A stretch of DNA of 64,000 nt from Stereocaulon alpinum (lineage: Eukaryota; Ascomycota; Lecanoromycetes; Lecanorales; Stereocaulaceae): assembly GCA_018257865.1 (NCBI GenBank), contig JAEUBA010000106.1, forward strand, positions 1 to 64,000, read 5' to 3'. How positions within the stretch are numbered: the first letter of the stretch is position 1; every line of letters starts with the position of its first letter. Below, one piece after another: positions 23,994 to 36,822 of this stretch. A program made the translations under genes and the position numbers. Under the pieces are notes generated by a model. That model saw only the letters and a list, made by a program, of their open reading frames with translations. It ran no database searches and was not told where the DNA came from.

Positions 23994-25461
23994 TCATATT
24001 CGCTTACACCAGTCTTTCCCATGTTTGACCTGCCATCCACAAAGCCCCACCTCTAACGCCATGCCAATGAAGCCAGCGATACAGATGCCACCACTATCAC
24101 TAACAGTCACTGCACCCAAGGAAAATTCCCTCTCTTCTTTCGCAACATGGTCGCTGATCTCGGCAAAGGTATTCACATATACAGCCCCTCCTAATAGACC
24201 TTCCCAGAAGATAATCGCGAAAATGATCCAGACTGTAGGTATGAAGTCAAACAAGGCTTGCATGATCAAGACCACGAGATTCATGCACTGTAGGAGTGAA
24301 GGTAGATAGAGGTGGTGTATTCGTACGAAAGGCGTCGAGGAGCGTGAGATGAAGACGCCGGATTGGTATATAGCGTTGTAGGTAGGGTAGAAGGCTCGGT
24401 AGTGGTGAAACGGAGAGGTAGCTAAAGGGAAGAGGAGGGTTGGTGAGACGCCTTGGTTGATAGTGTATTCGGCTATGTAGACGAGGAGGAGAGGAAGCAT
24501 ACTGTAGACTTGTGTTAGCTGGGATCGCTCAGGGTAGGAAGGAATGTGCTTACTATGGAAAGAAGAGAGAGCGCGAGCGCCGCAGATCCTGGAGAAACGT
24601 AGCAGTCCAGCTCTGCGGAGTCCTATTCACTGATTTGCTGTCACTCGAAGCTCTACCTTGCTGCAGTAGCCCTTCCTCTTCTGCATCTTCTGCAGCTTCT
24701 GCAACTTCTGCATCTGGGTGTACACCTCCATCATCCTCGTCCGTGGACCGAATCCTTAAATGTTCTCGAGGTGGTCTTCGTGCGAGTGGCGCCCGTGGTA
24801 GGATAACGTAGAAGCTGGCAAGCATGACAATAGGTAGGAATGCCGACGCAAAGATGGTGTTCTTGCTGCTTAGGCCTATAGCCGTAGTGGCAAGAGAATA
24901 GGCGCCTGCTCCTATCAGTCCAGCTCCCCCAGTTCCGCTTCCCCAAGCAGCCAAGCTAAATGGTCCATAGTAATGTGTCAATCCTAGGAAGCTCAGCTCC
25001 CCAGCTCCAGAACTCAGTGACGCTAGCACGACTCCCGCCATCTTCGTCGATATCGTTCCTCCATCGGTATACGCCGGCGTCAAAGCAATAAGTAGCATAC
25101 CCACTGCAGACAGTATACTCATGAGTATTATACGGACAGGGTATGGTATGGCGTGGATGAAGTAAGGCGCGCAAAGCTTCATCAAGAAGGATGGTATGAC
25201 ATCGCAAAGGAGCACGACACCCTTGGGGACGGAGGGACCGACGAGGTCGAGAGCAGCAGATAGTATGATCACATAAAGAACGTTGTTAATGAGGCCTATG
25301 CTGATCAGCCTGACTTCGCGATTACATAGAATTTGGGAGGGTGGCCCACCAAAAAGCCAGAAGGCTACACAGACTCTCGGGTCGGCACCCTTGAAAACAG
25401 CTGCGAAGCGAGCTCTATACATCCCCCAAGATGCTGCTGGAGATCCAGGTAGAGGTAGCAT
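23994..25461 (-). CDS. BTN1: Battenin/CLN3-family vacuolar membrane protein
   Basis: Three exons: 25461-25350, 25295-24554 and 24501-23994, giving 453 residues. The CLN3 core is plain once spliced: FWLFG joins GLINNVLYVIILSAALDLVG, then PKGVVLLCDVIPSFLMKLCAPYFIH, GELSFLGLTHYYG and, in the last exon, LPLLLVYIAEYTINQGVSPT. Multiple membrane segments are visible. The first intron (54 nt) has no stop and a length divisible by three, so a reading frame runs straight through it and would add 18 residues (from GPPSQILCNR) in the middle of a conserved membrane helix; I therefore remove it. An acidic cytosolic loop (DEDDGG, EAAEDAEEEG) lies around residues 240-270. Known roles of the family are vacuolar pH homeostasis and basic amino acid balance. 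Confidence 0.93.
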
Positions 25462-26016
25462 GTTATTGAGAGGCTGATGGCGACTTCGCGCAATTCGACG
25501 CGCCCATGTTGGGAGGCCACGTGCACTCGCTATCGCTGTGGAGAGGTCATCCAGTACAAGACACGGGTTTCGAAGTCCACAGGTTCATTGGTAATGTTCG
25601 TTTGGTGTGAATACGACAACAGATCGCGTACAATTGGTACGTAATGCGTACCTTACTGTGGTGAATGTTTAATACATGATTCTTTCCAGGCCGTTAACCA
25701 CACTCTGACGCTTTCTGTTTTTGGAACAGTGCAGCGGAAGTGACGTGGGGCGCAACTTTGTACCAGGGGCATTCCGCGCTAAATATCAAACTTTATCCCC
25801 CAGTGATCTGTGCTGTCATTATTCATTATTACAAGCACTACACTTCCCTCCCATCCACTCGCACACTGCCCTTACCCTCTCGAGGTCTGGCATACTTCGC
25901 TGGATCTCTAGACCATTACTCACTCCTTGCAAAACGTTTCCAACACTTGTCGATGCACCACACCACGTGATCGGCGGCTCTAAGATAGCTTCTTGCACGT
26001 CCACGCCCGTTGGACA

Positions 26017-29000
26017 ATGGATCATCGGAATACTCCCTCACGCCAACCTTTCGCTCGGCCCCTTTCACAACCGGGGGTTCGCGACGCACGACACGCCCCT
26101 ATACCTCCGCCTCCCTACACTTTACAAGCACCACTACGTACGTCGCAGCCTACACTCAATCACGATCCGTTTCTCCCGCGCAGGAATGAACAGGAAGATT
26201 CTCGTCACGAACCCTACAAATCGCTGAGCCAAGCCTCATTCAATCTTGGCAATTACGCGGCAGGTCTACAGAGAGAGGCTTCGAAAGTAGGGTTGGAGAA
26301 CCGAGATCGAGTACAGGAAAACGGTACAAGTTGGATGTTGGGAGATGGAAGGATAGATCGATATCGGTCGCAAAGCGGTGATGGTAAGCAGCTCCCGATC
26401 TGTTTCATCCAGTCGCCCTACACTGAGGTGCTTTATTATCCTTGCATATGCAGCGTTGCATCAACCTGCATCCTTTGGGATCTCCTGAGCGATTTCCTAT
26501 GCGATATATATTCATCGCTTGTGCGCGCTTTGGGGGAAACCAACCACATCCAAAAGCTTAGGCCTTTGCCTCAATATCTTTGGGAAAGACAAACCATTGC
26601 ATGTTGATGGGATGCTCGTTGATCGCACTGCAGGAAAGGCGGTGGATCAACATCACTGCCGGACCTGCAGCACCCTGCATAATCTACGTTCATTGTCGAT
26701 CTGTGTCAGAAGCTATGTTGCTGCATTCGATGTCTTTTTCGTGCATTCCGCAATCGCGAGCATGTTATGTGTGCCAGTGCAGATTTTTACATGGTTTAAC
26801 ATGACATTTGTATCATATTCCTCTATTTGCCCCTACCGCGGTCTAGAATGTTTTGGTTTTCTCCACAGCTCCGCGATCCGACACAGCGGAACAGCCCTTG
26901 CGAGTGGCGCATTAAGGTTTAGCGGCGGGAAGTCTGCCGAGAAAGCTGTCGCTGACGCCGATCGAAATTATCAGGATCATCATCCAGCTCCTTGCCTCCA
27001 CCTCCACCCTCAACAGTCTTTGGCACTTTGCTGCAGGATTCCCCGTCGCAAAGAGACGCTGTTCGTCAGCAGGACCATCGAATAAGCTCTCCCAGGATGT
27101 ACGGAGGTACGTATACCGTCTTGGTGCATGACTTACCCCTCGCCCGCGCCCCGCGTGACCCCTTACCAATTCTCGTTGCATAGTATATGCAGGCATCGCT
27201 TACAGGTGGAGAAGACGTGATTGCTGACTAATGGTGATTACTCCAGCTACGCAAGAAGTCCCTCCTCCACCTCCACCACCTCCTCCCATGAGTGGGCGCC
27301 CTATGCTACCACCATCTCCCTCCCCTCAATACAATGCACGAGCTCCCATGCCTCAGGTCCCTCCCCCACCTCCTCCCTTCTCCGGCCGACGCGAACTGCC
27401 AGCGCTGTCATCCACAACCCGTCCTGGAAGCAGCATGTCGATATCGTCAATGCTTGACTCGGCCCCCTCGAGAAATTCTCGAGAGCCCGCCGCAGCTGGG
27501 CAGATCAATGGCACTTCCCCGACAAGCTCATACTCGTCTTCTGCACACCAAATGTCAGCTTCCTCGCCCACGAAAACCGTCCATGGTAACGGCTTCCTAC
27601 ATCGAAGCTCTCCCGACAAGTTTCGCACCTCGCAAGCTCCAACAAACCGCCCCTTCCGTGCATACTCTGGTGGGGCTCCTCATAGACCCTATACGAATAT
27701 CAAAGCCAGCCCTCCCGGAGACTCTCAACTCGGGCCTCTCTCTGCAACCACGATGTCTCAGTACTCGCCGCGGTCGGAAACCACGGCCCAACTGGAAAGG
27801 AGACAGCAGCATGATAGGCATCCGAGTGCTGGAGGGATGATAGATAGGCCGATAAGCCAACCCAATGGATATTGCGAATCTCCACTTGATCTAAAAAGGA
27901 GGTCTGAATTGGAAGCTTTCCGAGCGGATACGACCAGGCTTGGGGAAGCTGTTGCAAGAGATATGAATACGCGCCCAGCTCGTGTCTCTTCATTTGAGTA
28001 TCTGAGTCGGGAAGCTCAACTTGAACGGCAGGCAATACTAGAGCAACAAGCGCAGCACGAACGACAAGCGGAGCTCGAACGTCAACAGCGGCTAGAACAG
28101 GACAAGCTTTCTGCAGCGCAGGTAAGCCCACGGGACGATCGCTTACGTGGCATGGACTACCCTTTCTTGACCCAGTCATCAGTGTTCTCTGAGCCTCCTT
28201 CGAGTGGACCCCGCCCAGACAGGGAATTGTTTGCTACCCGAATGCTTGACCGTGACATGCACTCTCAGTATAACCTGACCAAAGGGCCCTTGTCAGAGGA
28301 GTCCCTTCGTCGATTGAGAGAAGAGCGTCAACGACCAAATCATAACGCACCGAACTACTCCCCGTTAGCTTCCAGGCATCGCTTTCTTGATAACGGAAAT
28401 GAGCGACAGGTGCAGTTGAATCCACAGAATTCACTGTCTAGCAGAGATGGCAATGGCAGCGGTGATGGGGGCGTTCAGATGAGTAGGACTGCTGAAGACG
28501 GAAGCCAGAGCCACCGAAGCATGCTTGCCACCATGTTCGAAAGCAAACGTGCAGGCCGTGTCTCCCCGTTGCCCCAAGCTGTTCAGGGAGCTCAGGGCCA
28601 AACAAGGGGACCGTCGACTGATCCGAGTATCAAGAATGAATTCTCACGGATGTTTGCAGGCATTGGTAGTGGTGTTGGCAGCAATAGCGGCGCCTCTACC
28701 CCTTTTCTCCCTCCAAGCCCAAAGCAGAACCACGACTCCGAACAACGGCTCCCTTTCCCAAGTCGCAAGGATCTTGTCGAGCTTGGGAAATCATCTCGGA
28801 ACGGGTCAAGAGCTGGTAAAAGGAGCAGAAAGGTCAAAGATGACGACGATGTTGAGATCATTGAAAGCCATGTGTTGAACCCCCAAACAAGCTCGAGAAG
28901 GGGCGAAAAGAAGAACACCCGACATGGCCATCACCACCATCAGTGAGTTTGCATGAACTTTTCTAAAGGACTTTAGCTAACCTGATAGCCGTCACCACCA

Positions 29001-29871
29001 TCGCCTCGACGATCAAAACGGATCCTCGTCGTCGCATCATCATCACCACCACCATCACAACCCGGACGGGACTATCTCCTATCACCATAACTCCAAGCCC
29101 CTTCAGAAACCTGCTCCACGTATACCCGCTACAGTCATCAACAACGATCAAATTCTTGAAAGCGTCAGAACCCTCCCGCGCCATCACCTCGGCTCGGTAG
29201 TCTACTCTCCAACCGTCGAGCTACCTACATCCCAAGCTTCCATCGACTCTAGGTTGACGTACACGACCGCCCCTTACCTCATTCCTCGCTACGAAGGCAA
29301 AGAGAATTGCACAGTAACCGTTCGTATACCCAAATTCTACCTCTCAAGAGAAGAGCGCGAGCAAGTCTGTCTCCGTCGAGCTGTTTGGGGTACGGATATA
29401 TACACCGATGACTCCGATCCCCTTACGGCCGCAATCCATTCAGGTTGGATCCGCGGCGACTGGGGTGACTTGGTCGACTTTTCCATGCTGGAGTTGAATC
29501 CTACTGCCGGAATGAAAGAGTCGGAACAGCAATCCACCCTCTCGGCTCCACCCGCATCGCCAATGCTGCCACCTCCTGGCAAAGACCTACATCTTACGCT
29601 CCTTATCCTCCCGACTCTGCAAAACTACACACCGCGTGTGATGCACGGCATCAAGTCTCGCGCTTGGGGAAGCGATCACGACGGCATGAGCTATCGCATT
29701 GAAAAGATTGCCTGGGTCGACGAACAGTCTGCACGAGGAGAGGAGAGAGATGGCGAAGCGAGAAGAAAGCGTTTGAGAATGATGACAGGCTCGAGGACAG
29801 CGGGACCCGCTGTGCGTTTTGGAGTTGGTAAGAGTTTGGGTGGAGGGAAAGTTGGAACTGTTGCTGCGTAA
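26017..29871 (+). CDS. RXT3: Rxt3-domain subunit of the Rpd3L histone deacetylase complex
   Basis: Proposed exons: 26017-26383, 26975-27106, 27247-28942 and 28989-29871, giving 1025 residues; all phases agree. The C-terminal Rxt3 domain (last exon) is clear: YEGKENCTVTVRIPKFYLS, LRRAVWGTDIYTDDSDPL, HSGWIRGDWGD and LHLTLLILPTLQNYTPRV. Upstream the protein is disordered: MDHRNTPSRQPFARP at the start, runs of proline (EVPPPPPPPPP), a Gln/Glu/Arg coiled-coil-like segment (LERQAILEQQAQHERQ) and an acidic/basic patch (KVKDDDDVEII). Two histidine runs bracket the last intron. The 591 bp first intron is unusually long and could hide another exon; exon 2 rests on phase and codon content only. The protein acts in the nucleus in transcriptional repression. 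Divergent from BTN1. Confidence 0.88.
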
Positions 29872-32407
29872 AGTAGCCTATTGTTGGTTGGCGAGTGTAT
29901 TTTGAGAAGGGTAACCCAACTTTTTGAGTATAGAAGGCTGCATCGTGTTGATACCCTGGATCAGATTAGACCATTCAAATACAAGGATTTGGTACCATCT
30001 TGACTTATTCTCGTATTGCCCTTTTGAGTATGCCTGCACCGCGTCCACTGATTTAGTTCGTACCAGGCGTGCTTCCAAAGGCTAATCCTTCATTGGCTAG
30101 ATAGTGGATGCACAAAGTGTATTACTTATTGAAGCGCATGATTGCACCTATGATTTCACTAGAAACTCCTTTTTGTGGGTTAGATCATTGCTTAGTGTTA
30201 CTGTGGCGCTGCTCACACCAGAAACATTAAAACAAAGAATACAAGGCTCGGCTGCCACAATATTGAGACTCCTTACCGTGTTCACAGTACAGTATAAGTT
30301 GCCGAGAACCTTCACAATGAATGTAACTCGTTTTCCATTAGCCTCCATCATGAACCGTATGGGTGAAGAGTCCGGTGAACAGCCTACGAATTTTGGGATA
30401 CTATCCTATTCAGATACTGATGCTATAGAAGGAGCAGCGGAGTAGATGGCAATGGCAGAGACGTGTATAAAAAGCAGAAGGTGAGGAGTTGCCAGAGTAA
30501 CAAAGATCTCACAAGCGCTCTTAAGAAGATCCTGCTCTTTCAGCTGAGGCTGATTAACTCCTTGGTGGACGAACATGATTCAGGGAACTTTTGTGGAGTT
30601 CTCATTGATTCACAAATCCAATTCTTTGTTCATCATACATCAGTTAGTCAATCACTTCCACTTTTGCTTGATTGATTCTAGACATGCCTTTTCTCAATTG
30701 TCATTCTGTGGCGCATAGGAATGAATGATGAGAGTGCGTCTCGTTGTTCTCCAGCGTAGGCACACAAGGAATCGGGACTTGGATATGAACAAGGGAGTCG
30801 AGGCACTGATGGACTCGGATCTTCGAGCTATGAACAAGGGTATATGACTCCCATCGGACTTAAATTCTAAGTTGGTAAGGGATACATTCGGGTTATTCAC
30901 TGCATTAGTGGTAATGTCATTGGAAGTTGCGTACAACGTATACTGTCACTTAGCTACTTCAGCATCTCTACTCTCTTAAACAACGTGATGAGGATTATTC
31001 GATGCAATTAATCTTTCCAGTCCTATAGCTGATACAGAAGCCAGAGTAAATCAAGCGGAGCTCGAGTCCAGCAGCAATGCAGCCTCCGCCTGTGCCACTT
31101 GTTGTACCAATCAAGTGAGAAGTAGGACAGGTCATACGCCTTTCGCTTGTGCATGTACACGAAATGGGGCCCTTTAGTATGCTGCGGTTATAAGAACATG
31201 TATGCGACTCTGCAATATGCAGTATGAAGTAGCAAGGAAGTAGAATAGCATCAGGTTTGCTTGCAAACGGACGTGAGGGCTTTGGGGGCTAGGACTGACC
31301 ACTTTATGAGAACCCGCAATAGATAAGTTGTCCTCTATATTTATGTGAGTCATGTGCTGATTGTGGCGATGACAAGTTCGATTGATGCTGTGGAACGTGG
31401 ACTAGTGACAGAACGTTACACGGCCGTTTGAGCTACGTTCAACAACCGTGATATGTATATGGATCGCTGATCGCACTTTCGCATTACCACGCAAATGGAT
31501 GGTTGAGTGGACGTTTCTTTCACACTTCTGACTTAATCAAGATTGTGGAGGGCTCTGCAACTGTTTCTGATTTCTTCCATGAATGTGGTTCTAATGCTGA
31601 ATATGAAGTGAGCTTCTCGCCGTTTCGCATACCCATTGCGTTGCCCAGGGCCCATGCTCCGCACCTGGCAGGGCAACATTCTCTTCTTTGCGATGACACG
31701 CTGAGATTTGGCTGGAGATGTGGGCTCCGGCCCGCAATAAGTTTCATGGTCGTAATTTCAAGAATCGTGCTCTTTTTCGTCATAAGTCGGCCACGCTTTT
31801 CGAGGACGAGGTGTCCCGTCCGCAAAACCTTTGGTGGCACACCTGAACAACGGTCATGCGTGCTCGACATGAAACATCTCATAGTGCATGTGATAATGTC
31901 GCCGTTGATCCTCGAAGAGCATGAGCACGTTTGCGCACATCAAGAACGCCTTTGAAAATTCTGTTCTTTCTCTTACTGACTCATCGAGAAAATCTAACAT
32001 TAAATAAGCACATAAAATGGCATTAAACTGAACGGGAGAATTATGAGAAGGTTTCGGCCTTGCCTTATAATGCTGCTGACCTCGGAGGCTGCCCACTTTC
32101 CTTCTATCCATTTTGCAATAACCACAACCTTACCATCAGACCCATCGGTAGCAACAGCAATAACCATCACACTTGCTGGAACTAAATCTTACTTTATCAT
32201 TTTCAAAGAGCAGACCTCATCTGCTTTCCTTTGTTCGACATAACGCTCTTGAATCTCATTGTGCGTTGTTCCTATACACCTCGATCCTTCTTTGTGCTCG
32301 ACTTCGGACACTCGATTCCCAGAACACTGTCGAATCATCTATACTACGTTAGTAACCTATACATATATCCATTCATCCCTCATTAAGCGCGTACAGTACA
32401 TCACATC
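29872..32407. other. Intergenic 2.5 kb, nothing recognised
   Basis: Normal to slightly AT-rich sequence. Frames such as 30104-30445 and 31503-31955 lack recognisable domains and overlap frames on the other strand. No transposon motif was found by eye. Confidence 0.5.
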
Positions 32408-33697
32408 ATGATGGAGACTCTAGGCAAAAACGTCCTGCTGGGAATCTCAACACCTCTCCAACCCGAGGATGAGACATACGACGACGACCTCATCTCTAAA
32501 TTTAACCTAGACGACGACCAAGACTCATCCACGCAAAGCACATCTTGGGGTGCAAGTCCAGATACCGACGACGCTTCTCTATTCAGCCAAGACGACATAT
32601 CGACGCCAGGTACCTCGAGAAGTACAAGCCCAGAGAACTACGACTCGTCCAACACCGGTTGGGACGACCATGTAGCAGAGCTGCCCGAAGACCGACCCAT
32701 TTCGCCTCCCGTGCCACCAAAGCCAGTGGTATACTTCAAAACGGCATCGTTCAAAACACGACACTACTTCTTCAAATGGCTTCAGACGACTCTCGAAGCC
32801 GCTTGCTTTGACTTCGGGTTGAAATACTTTAGACGCGAACTGGACGCTCTAGATGGCAAGAACTGCAACCCATGTTTGCATACACAGCTTCAAAGATGGA
32901 CCCAGCCTGGCCGGATCGAGTTGGACATGTGGGCAAACTTCTACGACGACTACACATTAGCTTGTCCTTTCCCCAAACGAGATCAGGAAATGATATGTGG
33001 GGGCGCGGCACTGCTAAGGCACAAGACCATTCACCGGGAAGATCTTAACATCAAGACCTTAGAGTACGCGATGATGCTGCCAGAGATGCTGGGGGACCCA
33101 TTGCTAGGAGCTAAGGTCAAGTGGGTGTACGAGGCTGTCTGCAATTACGACAACCTCGAAGAAGCAATCAAGCAGGAAGTCGACGGACTGCTCTATCCGG
33201 AAGAGAAAGCACCTATCCACCCTTATCAACTAGTTCAACGCATACAAGACATACTGGAACCGGTTGTTTTCAACTACATACGACTTAACACGCCTGAGTT
33301 CCTAGACAAACACGGTATAGTGGAAGCCGAGCAGGTGGAATTGCAGGCATATCAGGATCTCGGATATAATCAGGTCGAACAACAAGCTCTCTGGGATGCC
33401 CGCAGGATACGCGTCGACGCGACACATCGAAAGGTGATCAATTGCATACAATATCGCGTTGAGCAGGGAAAAGAGTTGGCTGTCATATTCGGTGACTCAG
33501 CGCAGGCTGACAGGATCCAACACCTTGCGGATGAGTTTCTTCTGTGCTGGGATCCCAGAACCAGTGACGGGTCGGAGTGGTTGCCGGTAATGCAAAGTGT
33601 GGGCCGTTGGACGAGTATCGCCGGATGGTTTAAGTCAGCATCTCGAAAAAATCTGCGCGCCTTGAAGAGGATCGTTACTGGGTCTAAGCTGTTTTAG
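32408..33697 (+). CDS. Uncharacterised fungal protein, acidic N-terminus
   Basis: Single exon of 429 residues; two consecutive Met codons at the start. Residues 1-105 are acidic, Ser/Thr-rich and probably disordered (FNLDDDQDSSTQSTSWGASP; PENYDSSNTGWDDHVAELPE), ending in a short proline motif (PPVPPKP) of the kind bound by SH3 domains. From about 110 the sequence becomes globular and helical, with aromatic and charged residues (KTRHYFFKWLQTTLEAACF; YAMMLPEMLGDPLLGAKVKW) and a basic C-terminus (SASRKNLRALKRIVTG). No signal peptide, membrane segment or catalytic motif was seen. I do not recognise the family. Codon use and the lack of stops over 1.3 kb argue that it is real. Confidence 0.75.
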   Translation: MMETLGKNVLLGISTPLQPEDETYDDDLISKFNLDDDQDSSTQSTSWGASPDTDDASLFSQDDISTPGTSRSTSPENYDSSNTGWDDHVAELPEDRPISPPVPPKPVVYFKTASFKTRHYFFKWLQTTLEAACFDFGLKYFRRELDALDGKNCNPCLHTQLQRWTQPGRIELDMWANFYDDYTLACPFPKRDQEMICGGAALLRHKTIHREDLNIKTLEYAMMLPEMLGDPLLGAKVKWVYEAVCNYDNLEEAIKQEVDGLLYPEEKAPIHPYQLVQRIQDILEPVVFNYIRLNTPEFLDKHGIVEAEQVELQAYQDLGYNQVEQQALWDARRIRVDATHRKVINCIQYRVEQGKELAVIFGDSAQADRIQHLADEFLLCWDPRTSDGSEWLPVMQSVGRWTSIAGWFKSASRKNLRALKRIVTGSKLF

Positions 33698-35844
33698 CGT
33701 TGGAGGTATTGGAGAATCTGCTGGGCTTTTTCTATGGGGGCTTCGACGCTCTTGATGTTTTGGGGAGTTCACACAAGATTGGATGGAAACTAGGTTGGGA
33801 TCGGCTCGGAGTATTGTTGGAAACAATAAGTGGTCCGGGGTTTGGTGTACAACTTCCTCTTCACACTTGTGTTCTTTTGTATATAGTTTAGCCAACACTA
33901 GAGCCACTTTGGGGGAAGGTTGAGAGACTGAGAACATCCTGTCTTATAGCTTAGCATAGTTAGATACTTCAATGCATATATCCTTTCCGCAACAACCACG
34001 TATTCTTTGCAACTCGATCGCTGGGTATCTGAGCGGCGTAATTGCAGCGTCTGGGTGGGCCTTCCTGATACTAGGTCCATTGACTTCACGGTCATGTAGT
34101 GATCCAGATATGCACATCCTCGTCGTTGGTGTCCGCTTCGGTGAAATTCGTAAGTCTTACAAGGGGAATTCTGACACCGTCGCCAGTGTGGTCACATTCG
34201 TAGCATTACAAATGAGAGTCCCTCGGGTAGAGTGCGACTTCTTGAGGGTATTAAGCAGGCTTCAGCCAGCGATCGACACTAGACAGAATTCAAATGCGGA
34301 TTCCCGAGCTTGGCAATGAAGCTCATCGGAAATTGCAATAATCGGAAAGTGTTTTACACAGTCGATCTTCGAGTTCGCTACTGGGAAGAGCTAGACGCGG
34401 ATGCTTCGAATGCAACACCTCCTTGCACGCCTTTGTACCAATGGCATCGGGTAAGCGAATCAATGACACATTGTTGTTCCAATGCTCACAAGATGCACTA
34501 GTGGTTTCGCATCTGCAGTTACTCCTCACCTGAGTTTTCTAGGATCGAGGATTCGTTGACAGCCTCTTCATGACAAGATTTTAAGTCCTATCAGGAGCTT
34601 CGATTCGCCGACGGCCTCGATCTAGACAGAGACGCTGCTAGATGGGGCCATTCCAACTTTCTGGACCAGGCTGCCCATTACAGCAGCTAGAAGCGCCCTG
34701 TTACGAGCACCATCTGCTTTGGAGGATCAAACACCCTTGAGGGAATACTGTCAGGCCTCCTGCGCAGGGTTTACAGGTCCTAGAATTCCATTGGCGGCGA
34801 TGCTAATGCCGTGGGCGAACAACGATGCAAGGCCCCTGGTTTTGACAGTCTTTCCTCATCTTTTGGCTATTTGTCGTAAACCACATATCGGGAATAGTGC
34901 ATTCACTCTGCCATTGTAGCCTTCATTAGTGACGGGTTGATAATGCTGCGTCATGGCGTCCCATATGGAAAAAGAATGGAATGATTGCAATAAGACGAAG
35001 CACGGAGCTGGCATTCACAATGCGAACAGCGGTCCAAACCAGGTTGCATCAAGAAGCGGCGAGCGAGGAGTGGAACTTCTGCACTTTCTTCCCCGACAAT
35101 GGAGCATTAACAGGGCGAGAAGAGTGCATCACAGGTATGCAAAGGGCGATGGTACATCTCGGGTACGTAGTGCGCCAAGCGAACCGAGCTACTGTACGGT
35201 AACCTTTAAAGGTCCAAACCCTGAGTGTCTATCTCAATAGCCGCGCAGTCCAACCCAGGCTAAAAGTACCCTTGCATGATGATTTTGGGCATTTTCCTCT
35301 ATAACTATCTGATTGCGATGTAGAGACGCAGTTCATGTAAGTTGTTTCGGAGAATTGTAGATCAAGAGGCAGAAAGTCAGGACTCATTGTTTAATTGAGA
35401 GTTTGTCCGACGCGGATCAATTGTTAAGCCGGCCTGTTTTATATGCTTCGAATGGAGGAAATTCGGTGACGAGTATGAGGACTTCGTGCATGATCAAGAC
35501 CCTCCATTTGCGGGGCGTTTCGATCTGGCGCCGCCACGCCGCCGGCCTGAAAGATTACCTAAGGTGTTAGGTATACGATTAGGGCGCCTCTTAGCTCCAA
35601 CAGCCAAAGCTGACATCAACAACCCCTCATCCCAAAATAAGACTCCTACAGGGCGCGGTGATATTGTTCATACTTTACTGACTAAAAATACATGCAATCT
35701 CGCTAACACCAGATGACGTATAAGCGAGCCATCGTCCGCAGTTCTCAAATATTAATGACACCCATTCTGTGACTTTTCGCTCAGACTCTGCTTACAGTTG
35801 ACTTAATAGATACTCTAATTGCTACGTACCTATACTCTCTCAAG
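33698..35844. other. Intergenic 2.1 kb, nothing recognised
   Basis: Scattered small frames on both strands without domain or splice support. Confidence 0.5.
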
Positions 35845-36822
35845 ATGTCAAAGCGAACAACCTTCACCACAGTGACTGCGCTCCCTGCCGGTATCTCACG
35901 GGAAACGGTTCTTGAAACTCTCCACGACCACTTTGGGATGATAGATCTCAATCCATTGGTAACGGAGCGCCACCCCATCAAACCTCCACCGGAAGCTACG
36001 CCAGAGGAGTTTAACTGTAAATGGTACTCCGTGACCGATAAAGTCAACTATCTACCCGGCGGATTGTATTCAGGCAGCGTCACTTTCAACGGCTGCTTCC
36101 ACGATCTTCCGGATGGCTTACAGACCCACATCTACGCGCCAATGGGCTTGAACATGAAGGGCAGGTGGACACTTGGGGGAACACTACCAGGAGAGCCGAT
36201 AGCACCGGTTGAGATAGGCTTGGGTGTTCCAAAGACAGGGCTATGGCTTAGAGAAGATGTGGATATGAAATGCAACTTCGCGATGACTAAATTCGTGAGA
36301 GGAACGACGAAGAAGGCACACAGCACTTTGGTGAAGAGGCTGGTGGAGAAAGCGCACCTCATCGAGGCTCAGATACACAACAACGACCTTGCGCAGCAGC
36401 TTGCTTTCCGCGACCAGTACCCGCCCGACTACCATTCACAGCTTACATCCCCTTCCGGAGGCGCATCCGCACCATATCCTGTCGACAAGCCTCTCCAGTC
36501 TCCCCCAACGTCCCCTACACTCGGCAGCCCACACGCCGGCCACTCGGCCCTGTCAGGTCGGCCCGTGTCGAGTCGGCCTGCGTCGAGTCAGGCGAGTCGC
36601 TACAGTGGAGAAAGCCAGTCGTACTACAATTCTGGGTATCAAGACCACAGAATATCAGCATATGATAGAACATCAGCTTATGTTGCCCCTTTAAATCCGC
36701 ATTCCCGCAATTCGTACGCCGCCCAAGCGCCAGCTCAGCAAAGCCCACCGCAATTCGTTGCAGAGCTCCCCTCGGACTCAAAGTCCCCAATGGAGCTTGA
36801 CAATACACGTCACTATAGATGA
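35845..36822 (+). CDS. DUF7053-type fungal protein
   Basis: Single exon, 325 residues. Residues 1-180 match the fungus-specific DUF7053 pattern as I know it: MSKRTTFTTVTALPAGISRE at the start, IDLNPLVTERHPIKPPPEAT, EFNCKWYSVTDKVNYLPGG, CFHDLPDGLQTHIYAPMGL and LREDVDMKCNFAMTKFV. The arrangement resembles START/SRPBCC-like folds, which would suggest a hydrophobic ligand, but that is inference and no function is established. Residues 205-325 are low-complexity, rich in Ser, Pro, Tyr and Gln (SSRPASSQASRYSGESQS), and probably disordered. No signal peptide or membrane segment is visible. Confidence 0.8.
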   Translation: MSKRTTFTTVTALPAGISRETVLETLHDHFGMIDLNPLVTERHPIKPPPEATPEEFNCKWYSVTDKVNYLPGGLYSGSVTFNGCFHDLPDGLQTHIYAPMGLNMKGRWTLGGTLPGEPIAPVEIGLGVPKTGLWLREDVDMKCNFAMTKFVRGTTKKAHSTLVKRLVEKAHLIEAQIHNNDLAQQLAFRDQYPPDYHSQLTSPSGGASAPYPVDKPLQSPPTSPTLGSPHAGHSALSGRPVSSRPASSQASRYSGESQSYYNSGYQDHRISAYDRTSAYVAPLNPHSRNSYAAQAPAQQSPPQFVAELPSDSKSPMELDNTRHYR

